A stretch of 64,000 nt of DNA from Schizochytrium sp. CCTCC M209059 (lineage: Eukaryota; Sar; Bigyra; Thraustochytrida; Thraustochytriidae), in NCBI GenBank assembly GCA_000818945.1, contig KN805388.1, forward strand, positions 561,497 through 625,496. Reading direction: 5' to 3'. Position 1 is the stretch's first letter; every line of letters begins with the position of its first letter. The position numbers and the translations under genes are program-made. The notes beneath the pieces are model-generated. The model had not been told where the DNA came from and searched no databases. It worked only from the letters and a program-made list of their open reading frames with translations. Shown here one piece after another: positions 48,219 through 58,580 of this stretch.

Positions 48219-49841
48219 ATGGCCTCCGGGCTGGGCGCCAGCGAGGGCGGCGGCGCGGGAGACGGCGGCGCGCGGCGCGTACCCTCGCAGGAGAGCCTTG
48301 AGGAGGAGGAAGACTCCTTCCAGGTCCGGGACCTGCTCATCTGGAGCGCCGAAGACAGCCGCGCGAGGAAACCCGCCGAGCCAAGGGGCGAGGGCAGACT
48401 CGCATACAAGGAGTTCTCGGTCGACGCCGTCGGGCTCTTTTACACCTTTTGCGTCTTCCTGCTGCTGGCCGTGGCAGAGCTCGTCATGAAACCGCACCTC
48501 GAAAAGGTAGGGAGTGCTCTCATTAAACAGATGCAAGCGGGCGGACACGGCGGCGAAAAGGGTGCTTATGTCGACTTTTTCGGCCGGATCATGAGCTTCC
48601 CCACGGATTTCTGGGGATTCATGCCCTCGATCGCCCTCGCTGGCTTTCCTGCGGGGCGGCCTTTGGCGGCGCGAATGATTCTGCTCGTGGGAGTTGGTCT
48701 CGTTGTGCAGTGGACAATGAACGTTACCTTTCGCCAGGGCAGGCCTTTCTGGGTGGACAGAAAGCTTGAAATGTGGCACTGTCCCACCAACTATGGTTTC
48801 CCCTCGGGACATGCATTTATCCTTTTGCTCATCGTCGCGCCTCTCGTCGAGGAGCTCTGGGCCTGGCGCCGACGGACGCGCCGAAGGACGCGTAACAAGC
48901 CCGCCGCCTCTTCGTGCTTTTCGCTCCCGTGCGGCGGCGGTAAGGCCCTCTTGCCGCTGTTAGGATCCAGTCTGCTTGTCGCGGCGTACACGACATGCCT
49001 GGTGGGCCGCATGTACCTCGGAACGCATTTTCTGCACAGCTTGCTCATGGGCACCGTCTGCGGTGCGCTCTTGCTGCAGATCCTGACCAAGCGGAACGTG
49101 GCAATTCTCATTGATCGCATCGCGCTCACGGTGGAGCTCGACGCCGCAACGTCGCTCTTGATGCGCGCTGCCGAGGTACTGGCGCGCGCAGCAGGCGTTG
49201 CACTGGTCCTGCTCGGTGCCACCGAACTCTACCTTTTGCTTTGCGAGCATCTTGCCAGCCAGGATCCAGATCCACCCCGCTGGGCCGAGCGTGCTCTCAA
49301 AGAGTGCAGGGTCACATTGCACACCTTGCAAGGCTCCGAAGTTAAGGCTTTCAATGGAATCGCCATCATTGTCGGCTGGCTCATCGCCGTTGCTCTCGCG
49401 GCCATGCGCTCTGGCGGTGTCTCGTCGCTAATTGACGGTCGCCGCGAACCCGACGGTAACCGTCCGTATGCCTTGAGTAATTCCAGGACAAGTCCGCGCC
49501 ACAGTCGTCTGCGCAAGGACAGCCAAGGCGCGGACGTTTTGCCAGACGAGGAGACTCCTGGGACAGGCGCAGGGGCATACGGGACCATGTCCTCGGGTCG
49601 CGTCGTGCGGTCGCCCTCGTCATCGTCATCGGCGCTCTCATTCGAGTCGGTTCCAGAGCTGGAGCTCTGCAATGTCGGGGCTCTGCTCGCCGTTGCATCA
49701 TTCATCTCGAAAATGGCCATGGGCTACACCTTGGCATATCTTTTGCACATGCCGTCTCTTGGCCGGCTTCTCGCCGTGATTTGCGCGCTCTTTGTGTTTC
49801 CGCAGCTGCTCTTCATCTCACGTCCCAGCTGCTCTGACTAA
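48219..49841 (+). CDS. PAP2 / glucose-6-phosphatase-like membrane phosphatase
   Basis: 540 residues from the first in-frame ATG at 48219. After an acidic N-terminus there are about eight membrane helices. The type 2 phosphatidic-acid-phosphatase triad motifs are present: RQGRPFW (motif 1, with an upstream basic residue), GFPSGHA (motif 2, catalytic His) and GRMYLGTHFLHSLLMG (motif 3, Arg and nucleophile His). The WVDRKLEMWHCPTNYGFPSGH arrangement is closer to glucose-6-phosphatase and sphingosine-phosphate phosphatase groups than to bacterial PAP2. A polar Ser-rich loop of about 100 residues (about 405-500) precedes the last two helices. Substrate (lipid phosphate or sugar phosphate) unresolved; ER location inferred. 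Confidence 0.85.
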   Translation: MASGLGASEGGGAGDGGARRVPSQESLEEEEDSFQVRDLLIWSAEDSRARKPAEPRGEGRLAYKEFSVDAVGLFYTFCVFLLLAVAELVMKPHLEKVGSALIKQMQAGGHGGEKGAYVDFFGRIMSFPTDFWGFMPSIALAGFPAGRPLAARMILLVGVGLVVQWTMNVTFRQGRPFWVDRKLEMWHCPTNYGFPSGHAFILLLIVAPLVEELWAWRRRTRRRTRNKPAASSCFSLPCGGGKALLPLLGSSLLVAAYTTCLVGRMYLGTHFLHSLLMGTVCGALLLQILTKRNVAILIDRIALTVELDAATSLLMRAAEVLARAAGVALVLLGATELYLLLCEHLASQDPDPPRWAERALKECRVTLHTLQGSEVKAFNGIAIIVGWLIAVALAAMRSGGVSSLIDGRREPDGNRPYALSNSRTSPRHSRLRKDSQGADVLPDEETPGTGAGAYGTMSSGRVVRSPSSSSSALSFESVPELELCNVGALLAVASFISKMAMGYTLAYLLHMPSLGRLLAVICALFVFPQLLFISRPSCSD

Positions 49842-50159
49842 CAACCCCTTCCTATTTCGGGGGGAAATCGACAAGAACGTACTATGCAATGCAAGCAACT
49901 GTCAGCCAGGCAGAGAAATTGACGTTTTTCCTGTGTGGCTAAAAAGCCAGCGACCGATCGCAGGTCCACATCAAAGGCGAGGAGGCCGTATTTCCACGGC
50001 GTGCAAGGCTCGTCATTGAAACAAGTTTACTTTCTGTTTCACAATGAAAAGACAAAATCTAAACTTTCTATTTGCTACTAAAAGCTCTTGCCGCGAAATC
50101 GACTCATGTGCGTGAACTTGACCATGCCTTGGCCATAACATAACAGAAACAGAATTGAT

Positions 50160-50405
50160 AAGATAGAAAAAAAGAAAGGAGAAGAAAATGATCTGGTCCA
50201 AGATTACCCAGAGGCCCTCACCGAATTCCACAACATGTTGGCCGGGCTCGTCTCGTGCAAGTAGCTCCAGTAAATTACGAGAGCTTTCTCTAGATTGATC
50301 ACCAAAGCCATTACCATATAAACGCTAGTGCAACTAGCTCACCAAAAAATCGCGCCATAGTAAGCCATGGGGAGAAGGAAAAAGATACAAGAAAAATGAT
50401 TTCAC
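50160..50405 (-). pseudogene. Decayed copy of the multipass membrane family
   Basis: On the minus strand, VEFGEGLWVILDQIIFF matches VDFGEGLWVILDEIMFF of the copy at 31652. Upstream, after a one- or two-base frame change near 50230, YMVMALVINLEKALVIYWSYLHE matches the YLVMTFVLNMGKA-YRSYLDE block. Further upstream, MAYYGA followed by a stop matches LAYYGAK, with roughly 35 residues missing between. So this is a truncated, frameshifted, stop-containing relic. The rest of the 766-bp interval 49842-50607 holds nothing else I can support. Confidence 0.8.
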
Positions 50406-50607
50406 AGTTGGTAGCGACTGCATTGTTTACGTTGCTTCCTTTTCTTCACAGTATTCATTGCAACCGTGCCTCAGTATTTCTACTTGCCAATTTTTTCTTC
50501 GGAGCCCACGAACGAGGTGATGCGCTGGGTAAACGAAATTTTCTGCTGATACTCTTTGTCAAAATGTCCATGTCTTCAATACAGTTAACATTATCAATTC
50601 GCTCTTA

Positions 50608-51376
50608 TCAGGTGTCCTTTTGCTTGGTTGCCGCAGGTGCCGCTGCGATCTCTGAAGATGGAGGCGGCGTTGCAAGTCGAGGCGGCAATCGTGTAGCCGC
50701 AAGCTCGCATAGCGGGCGAGCGCCCTGGGGGAGCGCTTTCGAGGTCGAAAACGCGGGACCCGGAACAAGAGCAACACGAGCGCTTTGGTACAGAGACACG
50801 GTGGCAAAAAAACCTATTTTGTCCGGTATCATGCCACGGAACGCCACGCCTTGATCTTCACCATTTCTATAAAAGCGAATAAAGGATGCCGAGGTATCTT
50901 GGGCGTCCACATTGATTTCCAAACCGATTACATCGCCCTCGACAAAGCCGGCGTCCCCATAGGGTTCACGCAGCGCATCGTTCACCTTGGAGCCATCCAC
51001 GTCCCGATACCCGAACCCGGACTTGTGGAAACCCACAGGTGCCTCAATAGGCGAAGAGTATTGGCTCCATCCGAGGCGCACGTGGCCGGCGACTTTGACG
51101 TCAGCGGATGCCTTCATTTCCTCAATGCGCATCTCGCAGAACCAATGACCCGAGAGCACGCCAAAATTGACTCGGCAGGAGCGGAAACCTTTGTAGCCGC
51201 TCACTGAAAGTCCGTCCGCGGACCTCTTGAGGCGGTGCGCGCAGTCGGAGCGCGAGAACTCGATGTGATCCGCGACGACTTGGCGCAGGTCACCCCCAAA
51301 AACCAGCTTTGTGAAATTGTCGTCGCCTTGTTTGTCCTTTCTCCTTTTTCTCTTGCGCGTCGATGCATCCTCACCG

Positions 51377-51408
<32 letters not shown>

Positions 51409-51636
51409 CTCGTCGTCGTCGTCGTCTTCGTCCTCGTCGTCTTCGACCTCGTCCTCGTCATCTTCGTCCTCGTCGTCCACGTTGGCTTCTTCTTCCTCCT
51501 CGTCGTCGTCATCGTGCCGGCTGGCGCCAAGATCGTCCTCAGCTTTGATATCGTCATCGCCGGCATGCCTGTCGCCGCGGCGCCGTCTCGCACTGCCGCC
51601 GCCGGCGAGGTGGTCCTCCACGACGGGGTCCACCAT
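50608..51636 (-). CDS. ASH2-like SPRY domain protein
   Basis: 342 residues from the ATG at 51636. Residues about 35-95 are almost pure Asp/Glu, followed by a basic KRKRRKDK patch (a possible nuclear signal). Residues about 120-310 form a SPRY domain with the ASH2 hallmarks HVRLGWSQ, APVGFHKSGFGYRDVDG, GFVEGDVIGLEINV, FYRNGEDQGVAFRG and SLYQSARVALVPGPAF. ASH2L/Bre2/Cps60 are core subunits of SET1/MLL (COMPASS) histone H3K4 methyltransferases; the PHD/winged-helix part of animal ASH2L is missing, as in the yeast type. The C-terminal 40 residues are Pro/Ala-rich. Role in H3K4 methylation is inferred from the family. Confidence 0.88.
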
Positions 51637-51731
51637 CTCGACGTCGTCTTCATCCGCGGCGGCCGTCCGGGGCCCCGGCGCTTGCGCGGCGCCGGGCCGG
51701 GCGCGCTTGCGCGGCGCAGAGCCCGCGGCGG

Positions 51732-51774
51732 GCTTTGCTTTGCTTTGCTTTGCTTTGCTTTGCTTTGCTTTGCT
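51732..51774. repeat. CTTTG pentamer tract
   Basis: About eight copies of CTTTG ending in a CTTCG variant, roughly 100 bp upstream of the ASH2-like start. Confidence 0.95.
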
Positions 51775-51903
51775 TCGCTAGAGCTTAGAGGAGACGAGCG
51801 CAGACCCAGATCGCAGAGCGCCAGCGCCGGGTCCGCGACGCCTCCCGAGCCCGAGCGTAGCGTCAGCGAGAGCGACGGGCGGCGGGGGCGCCCTCCGAGG
51901 CCG

Positions 51904-52440
51904 TGCGCGGCGAGAAGCTTGGTGTAGGAGCAGCAGGAGCAGCAGGAGCAGCAGGAGCAGCAGGAGCAGCAGGAGCAGCAGGAGCAGCAGGAGCAGCAGG
52001 AGCAGCAGGAGCAGCAGGAGCAGCAGGAGCAGCAGGAGCAGCAGGAGCAGCAGGAGCAGCAGGAGCAGCAGGAGCAGCAGGAGCAGCAGGAGCAGCAGGA
52101 GCAGCAGGAGCAGCAGGAGCAGCAGGAGCAGCAGGAGCAGCAGGAGCAGCAGGAGCAGCAGGAGCAGCAGGAGCAGCAGGAGCAGCAGGAGCAGCAGGAG
52201 CAGCAGGAGCAGCAGGAGCAGCAGGAGCAGCAGGAGCAGCAGGAGCAGCAGGAGCAGCAGGAGCAGCAGGAGCAGCAGGAGCAGCAGGAGCAGCAGGAGC
52301 AGCAGGAGCAGCAGGAGCAGCAGGAGCAGCAGGAGCAGCAGGAGCAGCAGGAGCAGCAGGAGCAGCAGGAGCAGCAGGAGTGCGCGGCGAGAAGCTTGGT
52401 GTAGGAGCAGCAGGAGCAGCAGGAGCAGCAGGAGCAGCAG
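51904..52440. repeat. GAGCAGCAG nonamer minisatellite with duplicated leader
   Basis: A 24-bp leader (51904-51927, beginning TGCGCGGCGAGAAGCTTGGT) is followed by about 50 perfect copies of GAGCAGCAG (51928-52380). The same 24-bp leader recurs at 52381-52404 followed by four more copies. The structure is leader-array-leader-array. Confidence 0.97.
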
Positions 52441-52624
52441 GAGGAGCGGCTGCAAGGGTCGGTCAGGACAACCTTTTTACCCCTGCTTATCTTCGTTAGG
52501 ACCAGCGAGGAGAGAACTCTGTCCGGCCGGCGAGGAGGGACGAGAAGCGCACGACCGAGGTGTTGAGCGAGAGCAGAACTTGATCGAGAGGAGAGTGCTC
52601 GAGGCCTGTAGCGTAGTCTTGGAA

Positions 52625-54246
52625 ATGGGAAATACCACGACCTCAGGCAAAGCCCCGCCCGAGCCGGAAGGACCCGCATGGGTCTTTGACACGCTTACGG
52701 AGGATGACATCGAGAAAGAGACCCACGGCTCTGGCGTCACGTCACGCGGCGTGGTGGCGCAGGATGTTGTAGCGACTTCAGATGCTTACCCCTTTGACGT
52801 TGGCAGCTACAGGAGGGACGACATTATCACGCGCAGGCCCGAGACGGCAGAGTGGTTCCACCGCGGCATGAATTGGATGTTTGGCTTTCATCACGAACAT
52901 GCCATCGCGTGTTTTCGCAAAAGTCTGCAGCTTGAACCAGACTTTTGCATGGCGTGGTGGGCCATCGCACTGTGCCACGGGCCCAACTATAACGTGCATC
53001 AGAACAACGGCTACTTTACGCTGAGCAAGCAGAAAGATGGATTTCCTTCACAGAAGCGAGCCTTTGAGGCGATCACCAAGGCTGTCGAATATCAGCGTAA
53101 TGCAAACCCTGTGGGCCGCGCGCTGATCTCCGCGTTGCGCCTTCGATGCACCTGGCCAGCGACTGACTTTGCGCGGCTCCTTCTCGAACCATATGCGCAA
53201 GCCATGCGACTCGTGTTTCATGACTACCGCAATGATGCCGACGTGGCTTGCGTATTCGCAGACTCGCTCATGCAGCTTTCGCCGTGGCAGCTCTATGATC
53301 GCCACGAGGGCACGGAGGCGCCGCAAACCGCAGAGATTAACGAAACGCTGCTTGTCTCTCTCGAACGGTTCCCTCAACACCCAGGCTTGCTACACTTGTT
53401 TCTGCACCTCAAAGAGATGAGTCCAGAGCCGGGTGACGCGCTGCCAATGGCTCGCTTTTTCCGCGATCCAGACCAAGTCCGTGACCTGGGTCACCTCAAG
53501 CATATGCCCTCGCACATCGACATGCTGGTTGGTCAGTATGCCGATGCCGTGCAAGCGAGCGCACAGGCCTTGCAAGCCAACATGAAGTACATTGAGTACG
53601 CGCACAGGGTTGGCGAAGAGTTTTCCTTGTATATTGGCTATATTGCCCACGACTTCCACATGTTCGTTTATGCGGCCATGATGGCAGGTATGGAAGAGGC
53701 CGCACGAGGCCAAGGCATGGCGCTCATGCGCTTTATTGAAGATTCGGTTGCCGTTCATCGAACGAGGGCGGTGGACCTCGATCTCTATCACGCCGTCATT
53801 TACCATGTCCTTATTCGCTTCGGATGCTGGGATGAGATTCTGGCGCAGCATTTTCATACAGACGTCGAGGCTTATTGCGCTACGAACGCGACGCTGCGCT
53901 ATGCTCGCGGCCTCGCGTTCGCGGCCAAGGGGCAGATTGCACAAGCACGCAAGGAGCAGGACGTTTTTGAAAAGCTTCGTGCTGTCGAGTCTGTTCGCGT
54001 TCGCATCATGCACAACAATAAGTGCGAGCATCTCTTTGCGGTGAGCTCGGCCATGCTCGACGGTGAGATCTTGTACCGCGAAAGCAAATTCGAGGCTGCC
54101 TTTGAACGTCTTCGACTCGCGGTGGAACTAGAAGACAATCTGCCATATGACGAGCCCTGGGGCCAGATGCAGCCAATCCGCGTAAGTTTTACCTCTTGTT
54201 CGTTCGCATCTCTTGGCCTTGTTTCTCACTCTCTTATTCTCACTCT

Positions 54247-54301
<55 letters not shown>

Positions 54302-54670
54302 ACCAAACACCAAACACCAAACACCAAAAACCACATTGATTGCACATAGCATGCACTCGGGGCGCTCCTTCTCGAGCAAGGTCATGTGTTCGAGGCCGAA
54401 GCAGTCTTTCGTACCGACCTCAAGCGCTACCCGGCCAATCCATGGTCTCTCACCGGTCTACACGACTGTCTCTCTCGCAAGGACCCAGTTCCGGCCGATG
54501 AGCTCCGCGCGGTCGCCGATGAACTGAGTCACGCGCTCGTTGATGCGGATGTGGACATTTCCTCGAGCTGTGCATGCGCGGGTCTTCCTTGCTGCAAGAA
54601 TTCCAGCGATGCTGACGAAGAATCGGGACCTGCTCCACCAAAGTCTGGGACACCAACATCATCTATCTAA
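52625..54670 (+). CDS. TPR-type helical repeat protein, two exons
   Basis: Exon 1 is 52625-54181 (519 codons), the GT-AG intron is 54182-54349, and exon 2 is 54350-54670, for 625 residues. The join MQPIR-HALGALLL keeps phase 0 and continues a helical repeat (EQGHVFEAEAVFRTDLKRYP), while reading through gives only microsatellite-encoded Leu/Ser. TPR-like units: FGFHHEHAIACFRKSLQLEP near 100, GQYADAVQASAQALQAN near 300, and the last one in exon 2. The block HPGLLHLFLHLKEM (about 252) plus LGHLKHMPSHIDML (about 290) with ordered His residues matches a TPR family common in bacteria and some eukaryotes, where the His may bind metal. The N-terminal MGNTTTSG suggests N-myristoylation (Gly2). The intron has CT and CAAACAC repeats. 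Confidence 0.85.
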
Positions 54671-55048
54671 GCAAAGGACACATCTTCTGTTGTATACCAC
54701 CACATGATTTCATCGGACAAAGGTGAAGGAAGACCTGCATTCGATCGACTGCACATGCTAGACCTTGGCCTAGATCCTATGTGCTGATCGCGGCGAGGCT
54801 TGTTCATACATGTCCTCCCACCTTTTTTGTAGATGCCTACGATTCGTTCCAGAGGCCTTCAAGTTGGTCCGCTCTTTTTTAGTCTTTCCTTTTTCTTTTT
54901 TTTTTAATTTGTTTTTAAATCCCCGCCTCCCCTATTTGAGCTCCTTTTTACCCCGCTTTTATCAGCGACAGGCGAGTAAAACGTTTCGGTCTGTGCAAGC
55001 GAGCAGACGACGAGTGAGTGAGCCAGCAAACCCCGAGCACGCAGAAAG
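54671..55048. other. Intergenic region
   Basis: No supportable gene. T-rich near 54880-54920. It should hold the 3' end of the TPR gene and the promoter of the Sec7-PH gene. Confidence 0.55.
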
Positions 55049-58000
55049 ATGATGCTGCGCGCGTCTCGCGGTACGCCAGAGCTCGTAGAAGGACAGGCGC
55101 GACGATGTTCTTGCGTGGCCAAGACGAATGCAGACGCGACTCAGCAAGAGGAGACGACCGACGCTCCTGAAGGAGCACGACTGGATCATTGGCACGGGCA
55201 CGCGCGCGTGGAGACGGCCACCGAGGGCGGCGGACCTGACGTTCGCGCCTTCAGACTAGGCAAAGAGCTCTTTGCGAGAAAACCCCAGGAAGCAGTGCAC
55301 CTTTGGGCGGAGGCCGGCGTCTTTGGCGCGGCAAGTCCGTGCGACGCAGCAGTGGCCAAATTCCTCTTTACACACGAGGAGCTCGACCGTCGCGCGCTTT
55401 GGGAGTTCCTCGCTTCGTCCAAACCTGTCCTCGAGGCGTACGTTCGTCTCTTTGACGTCCGCGATCGCCCTCTCGACGAAGCGCTCCGCGAGGTATTTGG
55501 TGCCCTCGGCGTCTTTGCCACGCCAAGTGATGCTCTCCACAACTGGGGATCGAGAGCTCCCAGCTCGTCCCGATCATGGCGACGGCCCTTAGGGATACGG
55601 TCTAATACAGGCAGCAGCGCAAGCAGTAGCAGCGCAAGCTCAAGCCGGCGAAGTCGCAGACGTAGCAGACGGTTTTCAACCTCGTCCACCGCCTCACGCT
55701 CTGGTTCTTTCTCGCAGCGTCTGCGCCGACGGGCGTCCTTTTCGTCCTCGTCGCGCGCTCGATCGAGGCCTTTCGACACTCATAGCGGCGATACGCACGA
55801 CTTTCCGTCTCCCACAACCGGGGAGAGTTACGCTGACTCGCCAAGGTCACACTTTGGACCTGGCGATGACATGGATAGCGAGGCGTGGCGCGCGAATGAG
55901 AGTGACGCGCTGGAGCACAAGCGTTTTGCTTGTCAAACGTTTGCGGACTGGTACTGGTCGCTGAATGAGGACATTGTAGCAGCGTGGCTTCCAAGTGCCA
56001 AGGTCGTCTTTGCGCTTGTCATTCAGCTCGTGAGCTTGAGCGAAAACCGAGCCGCTTACCTCGCCCCACGAACTCGCTACGCTGCTTCTGCGGGGATAGC
56101 TTCTGGCGGCGGCAGCAGTGGCAGTGGCGGCGGCGGGGGTGCGAGTCAAGCCCGCAGCCCCACCCGATCAGCAGCCGTCGACGCGGCAGCCTCCGACTTT
56201 GTGAAAACGTGTCAAAATGTGATGATGTCACTTGATGCGCCCAACCTGCGCGAAACAATGCTTGTGGCCATGTTTCGCAGGGTTTACGCAGAACCATTTG
56301 CCACGCCACTTCGTTACATTCTCGCTACTGAGTCGTCATTGTCTTCGCTCTCGTTATCCTTACCCTTTTCATCTTCTTCTTCTTCTTCTTCTCCTACTTC
56401 TACTACTTTTGTGTCGTCACCTTCTCCTGCCGAACTGAGCCATGTAGCCGCAAGTGGAGAAGGCTTTTGTCAAGGATACCTGTGGCTACCCACTCTGGAC
56501 GCCCTGCCGTGTCCGTGGGAGCGACGCTGGGTCGTTTTGGTAGACTGGGTTCTTTATGTCTACCGATCATCCCGCGAACCTGGAGAGCTTTTAATGATTG
56601 TGCCGCTGAGCAACGTCGAGCCTGATCTTCGGGCCCGAGGCGTCTACCTTGAAGGACGCATGAAAGTGGCTCTCATGAAAGGCGCTCTCGAGGCCCCCGA
56701 AGGAACGAACAAGCAACGGACGAGGCAGACGTCCAATCGCCCCAAACGCCGACCTTGGTATATCCGAATGTTTTCCCCGGCCTCGCCCGCTGGCGACTCT
56801 CCATTGATCATAAACTCGCTTGAATTTGTCGCACAGTCGCCAACCGACGCGCTTCGCTGGCTCGACGCCTTTCGTGGCGGCTTGCATTCTCCAGAGGGCG
56901 CCAAGAGCGCAGAGTTTGCAGCCAATGTAGAGCGGTATTGTAATGAGGACGAAGGCCACGCTGCTCGTGTTTCGGCTTCGGCTTCTGCTCATGCAAAGAT
57001 CATGCACGATTTGGAATGGGCAAATCGCCGCGGCGAAGTCACGCAAGGCGCATTGTGGATTAGAAAACCGGCTTTTCGTGACGACGAGGTTGCTAGCGGC
57101 AAGCAGAAAGAGATGCTCGACGACTTGTACTCCATTAGGTTTACAGAACGATACTGCTCGCTACTCGGCAAACAAATGGTTGTTTCGAAAGATTCGACTT
57201 CCCTCGATCATCATGGTGTGATCGATCTTAGCAAGTTGCGCATGCTGGTTCCGACAAATCACAAGTGGGCGAAAGAGCAGGGTCTTTTCCCTTTCGAACT
57301 TGTCAATAGTGAGCTACAGGTTCTGTGCGCCTGTGCAGCTCCCACACTCAAGGATTACGTGCTTTGGAACAACGCCTTGACACCTTTGTTGCCTTCCAAG
57401 GGCAAGGCTGCGCAGCCGTTACAGCAGCAGGAAAACCAACAAACACAGGAGGGATCGGAGATGGATGAGACAAGAACTGTTTCCGGCAATGAGTCGGGAT
57501 TGTCGTCAGATGATGACGAGGCATGTTTTTCGGGGGAGGAGAAATTGAAAGCACTTCAGGAAACTGATGGCGAGGAAGAAGAAGAAGAAGAAGCGGAGGA
57601 GGAGGAAGAAGAAGAAGAGGAAAAGGATGAGGAGACGAAGATTGGTCGTGTGGTATTAGTCGGGCACGAAGAGGCCGCCGCCGGCGCAAGCGAGGCAGCA
57701 AATGTCGAAACGAGAGATGACACCCCCTCCCTTGCAAGCGTGCCCCAGACACTTGAAGAGCTTACCAATGCATATGCTTCGCTGATTGGCAAGGCTACGG
57801 CACTTCTTAATCGTGACATTGACGCTGATTTGCCGCAGGACAATGGTGTCGAGCACGTGACCTCACCGAGCAGTTCTTCCCCGAGCTCGCCTGTGCTGAG
57901 CTCTAGCTCGCCCATGATGGTGCCGACTCCAGCGCCTCCATCCGCTCCAATGCCTACACCGCCAGCCTATGATGCGAATGGTGTAATTGTGGACTCGCTG

Positions 58001-58243
58001 CCCAAGCCAGACAAGAAGCGACGCCGCGAGAACACGCCTCGAGCGGGTGCCGCGTCTGCATCTCCATTTGTTGGCCCTGGGCCTGTCGAGGAGATCCCGC
58101 CCACACCCACTGATATGCACCGTGCAACAAAAGCTGGTAATGCTGCGTATGTACAGTACGGCTTCCGGACACCATCGGCACAGCCCGGGCCTCCGCCGCC
58201 TTCGATGCCTCCGCCGACGCCTCCCTTTGCGCGCCACCGCTGA
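55049..58243 (+). CDS. Divergent Sec7-like and PH domain protein
   Basis: 1064 residues from the ATG at 55049. Residues about 68-155 match the first half of a Sec7 (ARF-GEF) domain: LFARKPQEAVHLWAEAGVFG, VAKFLFTHEELDRRALWEFL, YVRLFDVRDRPLDEALREVF. An Arg/Ser-rich insertion (about 170-280) is followed by what fits the second half (RFACQTFADWYWSLNEDIV, then a hydrophobic helix). The catalytic glutamic-finger region, normally LPGEAQ, reads FATPSDALHN, so exchange activity is doubtful. A PH domain follows at about 472-612 (GYLWLP, RRWVVLVDWVLYVY, ALRWLDAF), and a second PH-like region at about 655-770. Then come an acidic Glu tract (about 830-870) and a Pro-rich C-terminus. Likely a membrane-binding trafficking factor. 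Confidence 0.72.
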   Translation: MMLRASRGTPELVEGQARRCSCVAKTNADATQQEETTDAPEGARLDHWHGHARVETATEGGGPDVRAFRLGKELFARKPQEAVHLWAEAGVFGAASPCDAAVAKFLFTHEELDRRALWEFLASSKPVLEAYVRLFDVRDRPLDEALREVFGALGVFATPSDALHNWGSRAPSSSRSWRRPLGIRSNTGSSASSSSASSSRRSRRRSRRFSTSSTASRSGSFSQRLRRRASFSSSSRARSRPFDTHSGDTHDFPSPTTGESYADSPRSHFGPGDDMDSEAWRANESDALEHKRFACQTFADWYWSLNEDIVAAWLPSAKVVFALVIQLVSLSENRAAYLAPRTRYAASAGIASGGGSSGSGGGGGASQARSPTRSAAVDAAASDFVKTCQNVMMSLDAPNLRETMLVAMFRRVYAEPFATPLRYILATESSLSSLSLSLPFSSSSSSSSPTSTTFVSSPSPAELSHVAASGEGFCQGYLWLPTLDALPCPWERRWVVLVDWVLYVYRSSREPGELLMIVPLSNVEPDLRARGVYLEGRMKVALMKGALEAPEGTNKQRTRQTSNRPKRRPWYIRMFSPASPAGDSPLIINSLEFVAQSPTDALRWLDAFRGGLHSPEGAKSAEFAANVERYCNEDEGHAARVSASASAHAKIMHDLEWANRRGEVTQGALWIRKPAFRDDEVASGKQKEMLDDLYSIRFTERYCSLLGKQMVVSKDSTSLDHHGVIDLSKLRMLVPTNHKWAKEQGLFPFELVNSELQVLCACAAPTLKDYVLWNNALTPLLPSKGKAAQPLQQQENQQTQEGSEMDETRTVSGNESGLSSDDDEACFSGEEKLKALQETDGEEEEEEEAEEEEEEEEEKDEETKIGRVVLVGHEEAAAGASEAANVETRDDTPSLASVPQTLEELTNAYASLIGKATALLNRDIDADLPQDNGVEHVTSPSSSSPSSPVLSSSSPMMVPTPAPPSAPMPTPPAYDANGVIVDSLPKPDKKRRRENTPRAGAASASPFVGPGPVEEIPPTPTDMHRATKAGNAAYVQYGFRTPSAQPGPPPPSMPPPTPPFARHR

Positions 58244-58580
58244 TAGAGTGCCATTGTTCTCTTTGAAGATTGAATCGTCGTCTCCACTTTGTCTGGCGCC
58301 ACGAGACAATGCTCTGTCCTCGTATCCCCTAGCTGCTTTCTTTGCGTCATATCGAGTCATACAGACGTTCGGATGATGTTGCTGCACAGCCCAGTATCCC
58401 GTCCTCCCTCTTCCCCCCGGTCATTTCTTAAGTTTTGCAAGTTGGAGCAAGAGCTAGTCGCCCGCGCGCGCGAAAAGGAACGCCTGTGCGTGTTCAATTT
58501 GCAGCCGTAGACGGCATTTCACGCGGAACGTGTTGCAGAGTCTTTCGCGTGGAGAGACGACCACTTCGCAAATCTGCGCG
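58244..58580. other. Intergenic region
   Basis: No supportable gene; it lies between two plus-strand genes. A short CGCG-alternating run occurs near 58460-58470. Confidence 0.55.

Larger units (their letters stand above)
51637..52624. other. Repeat-dominated divergent promoter region
   Basis: About 1 kb between the ASH2-like and TPR genes, more than half occupied by a nonamer minisatellite plus a CTTTG pentamer tract. Open frames (poly-Leu, poly Ser-Cys-Cys, poly Ala-Ala-Gly) are repeat artefacts. Confidence 0.7.

Noticed and set aside
51904..52440. Regularly repeated array as a CRISPR candidate
   Set aside because: Head-to-tail 9-bp units without spacers, in a eukaryotic context.
51778..52499. 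Poly-Leu, poly Ser-Cys-Cys and poly Ala-Ala-Gly frames
   Set aside because: Three readings of the GAGCAGCAG minisatellite, with no support as genes.
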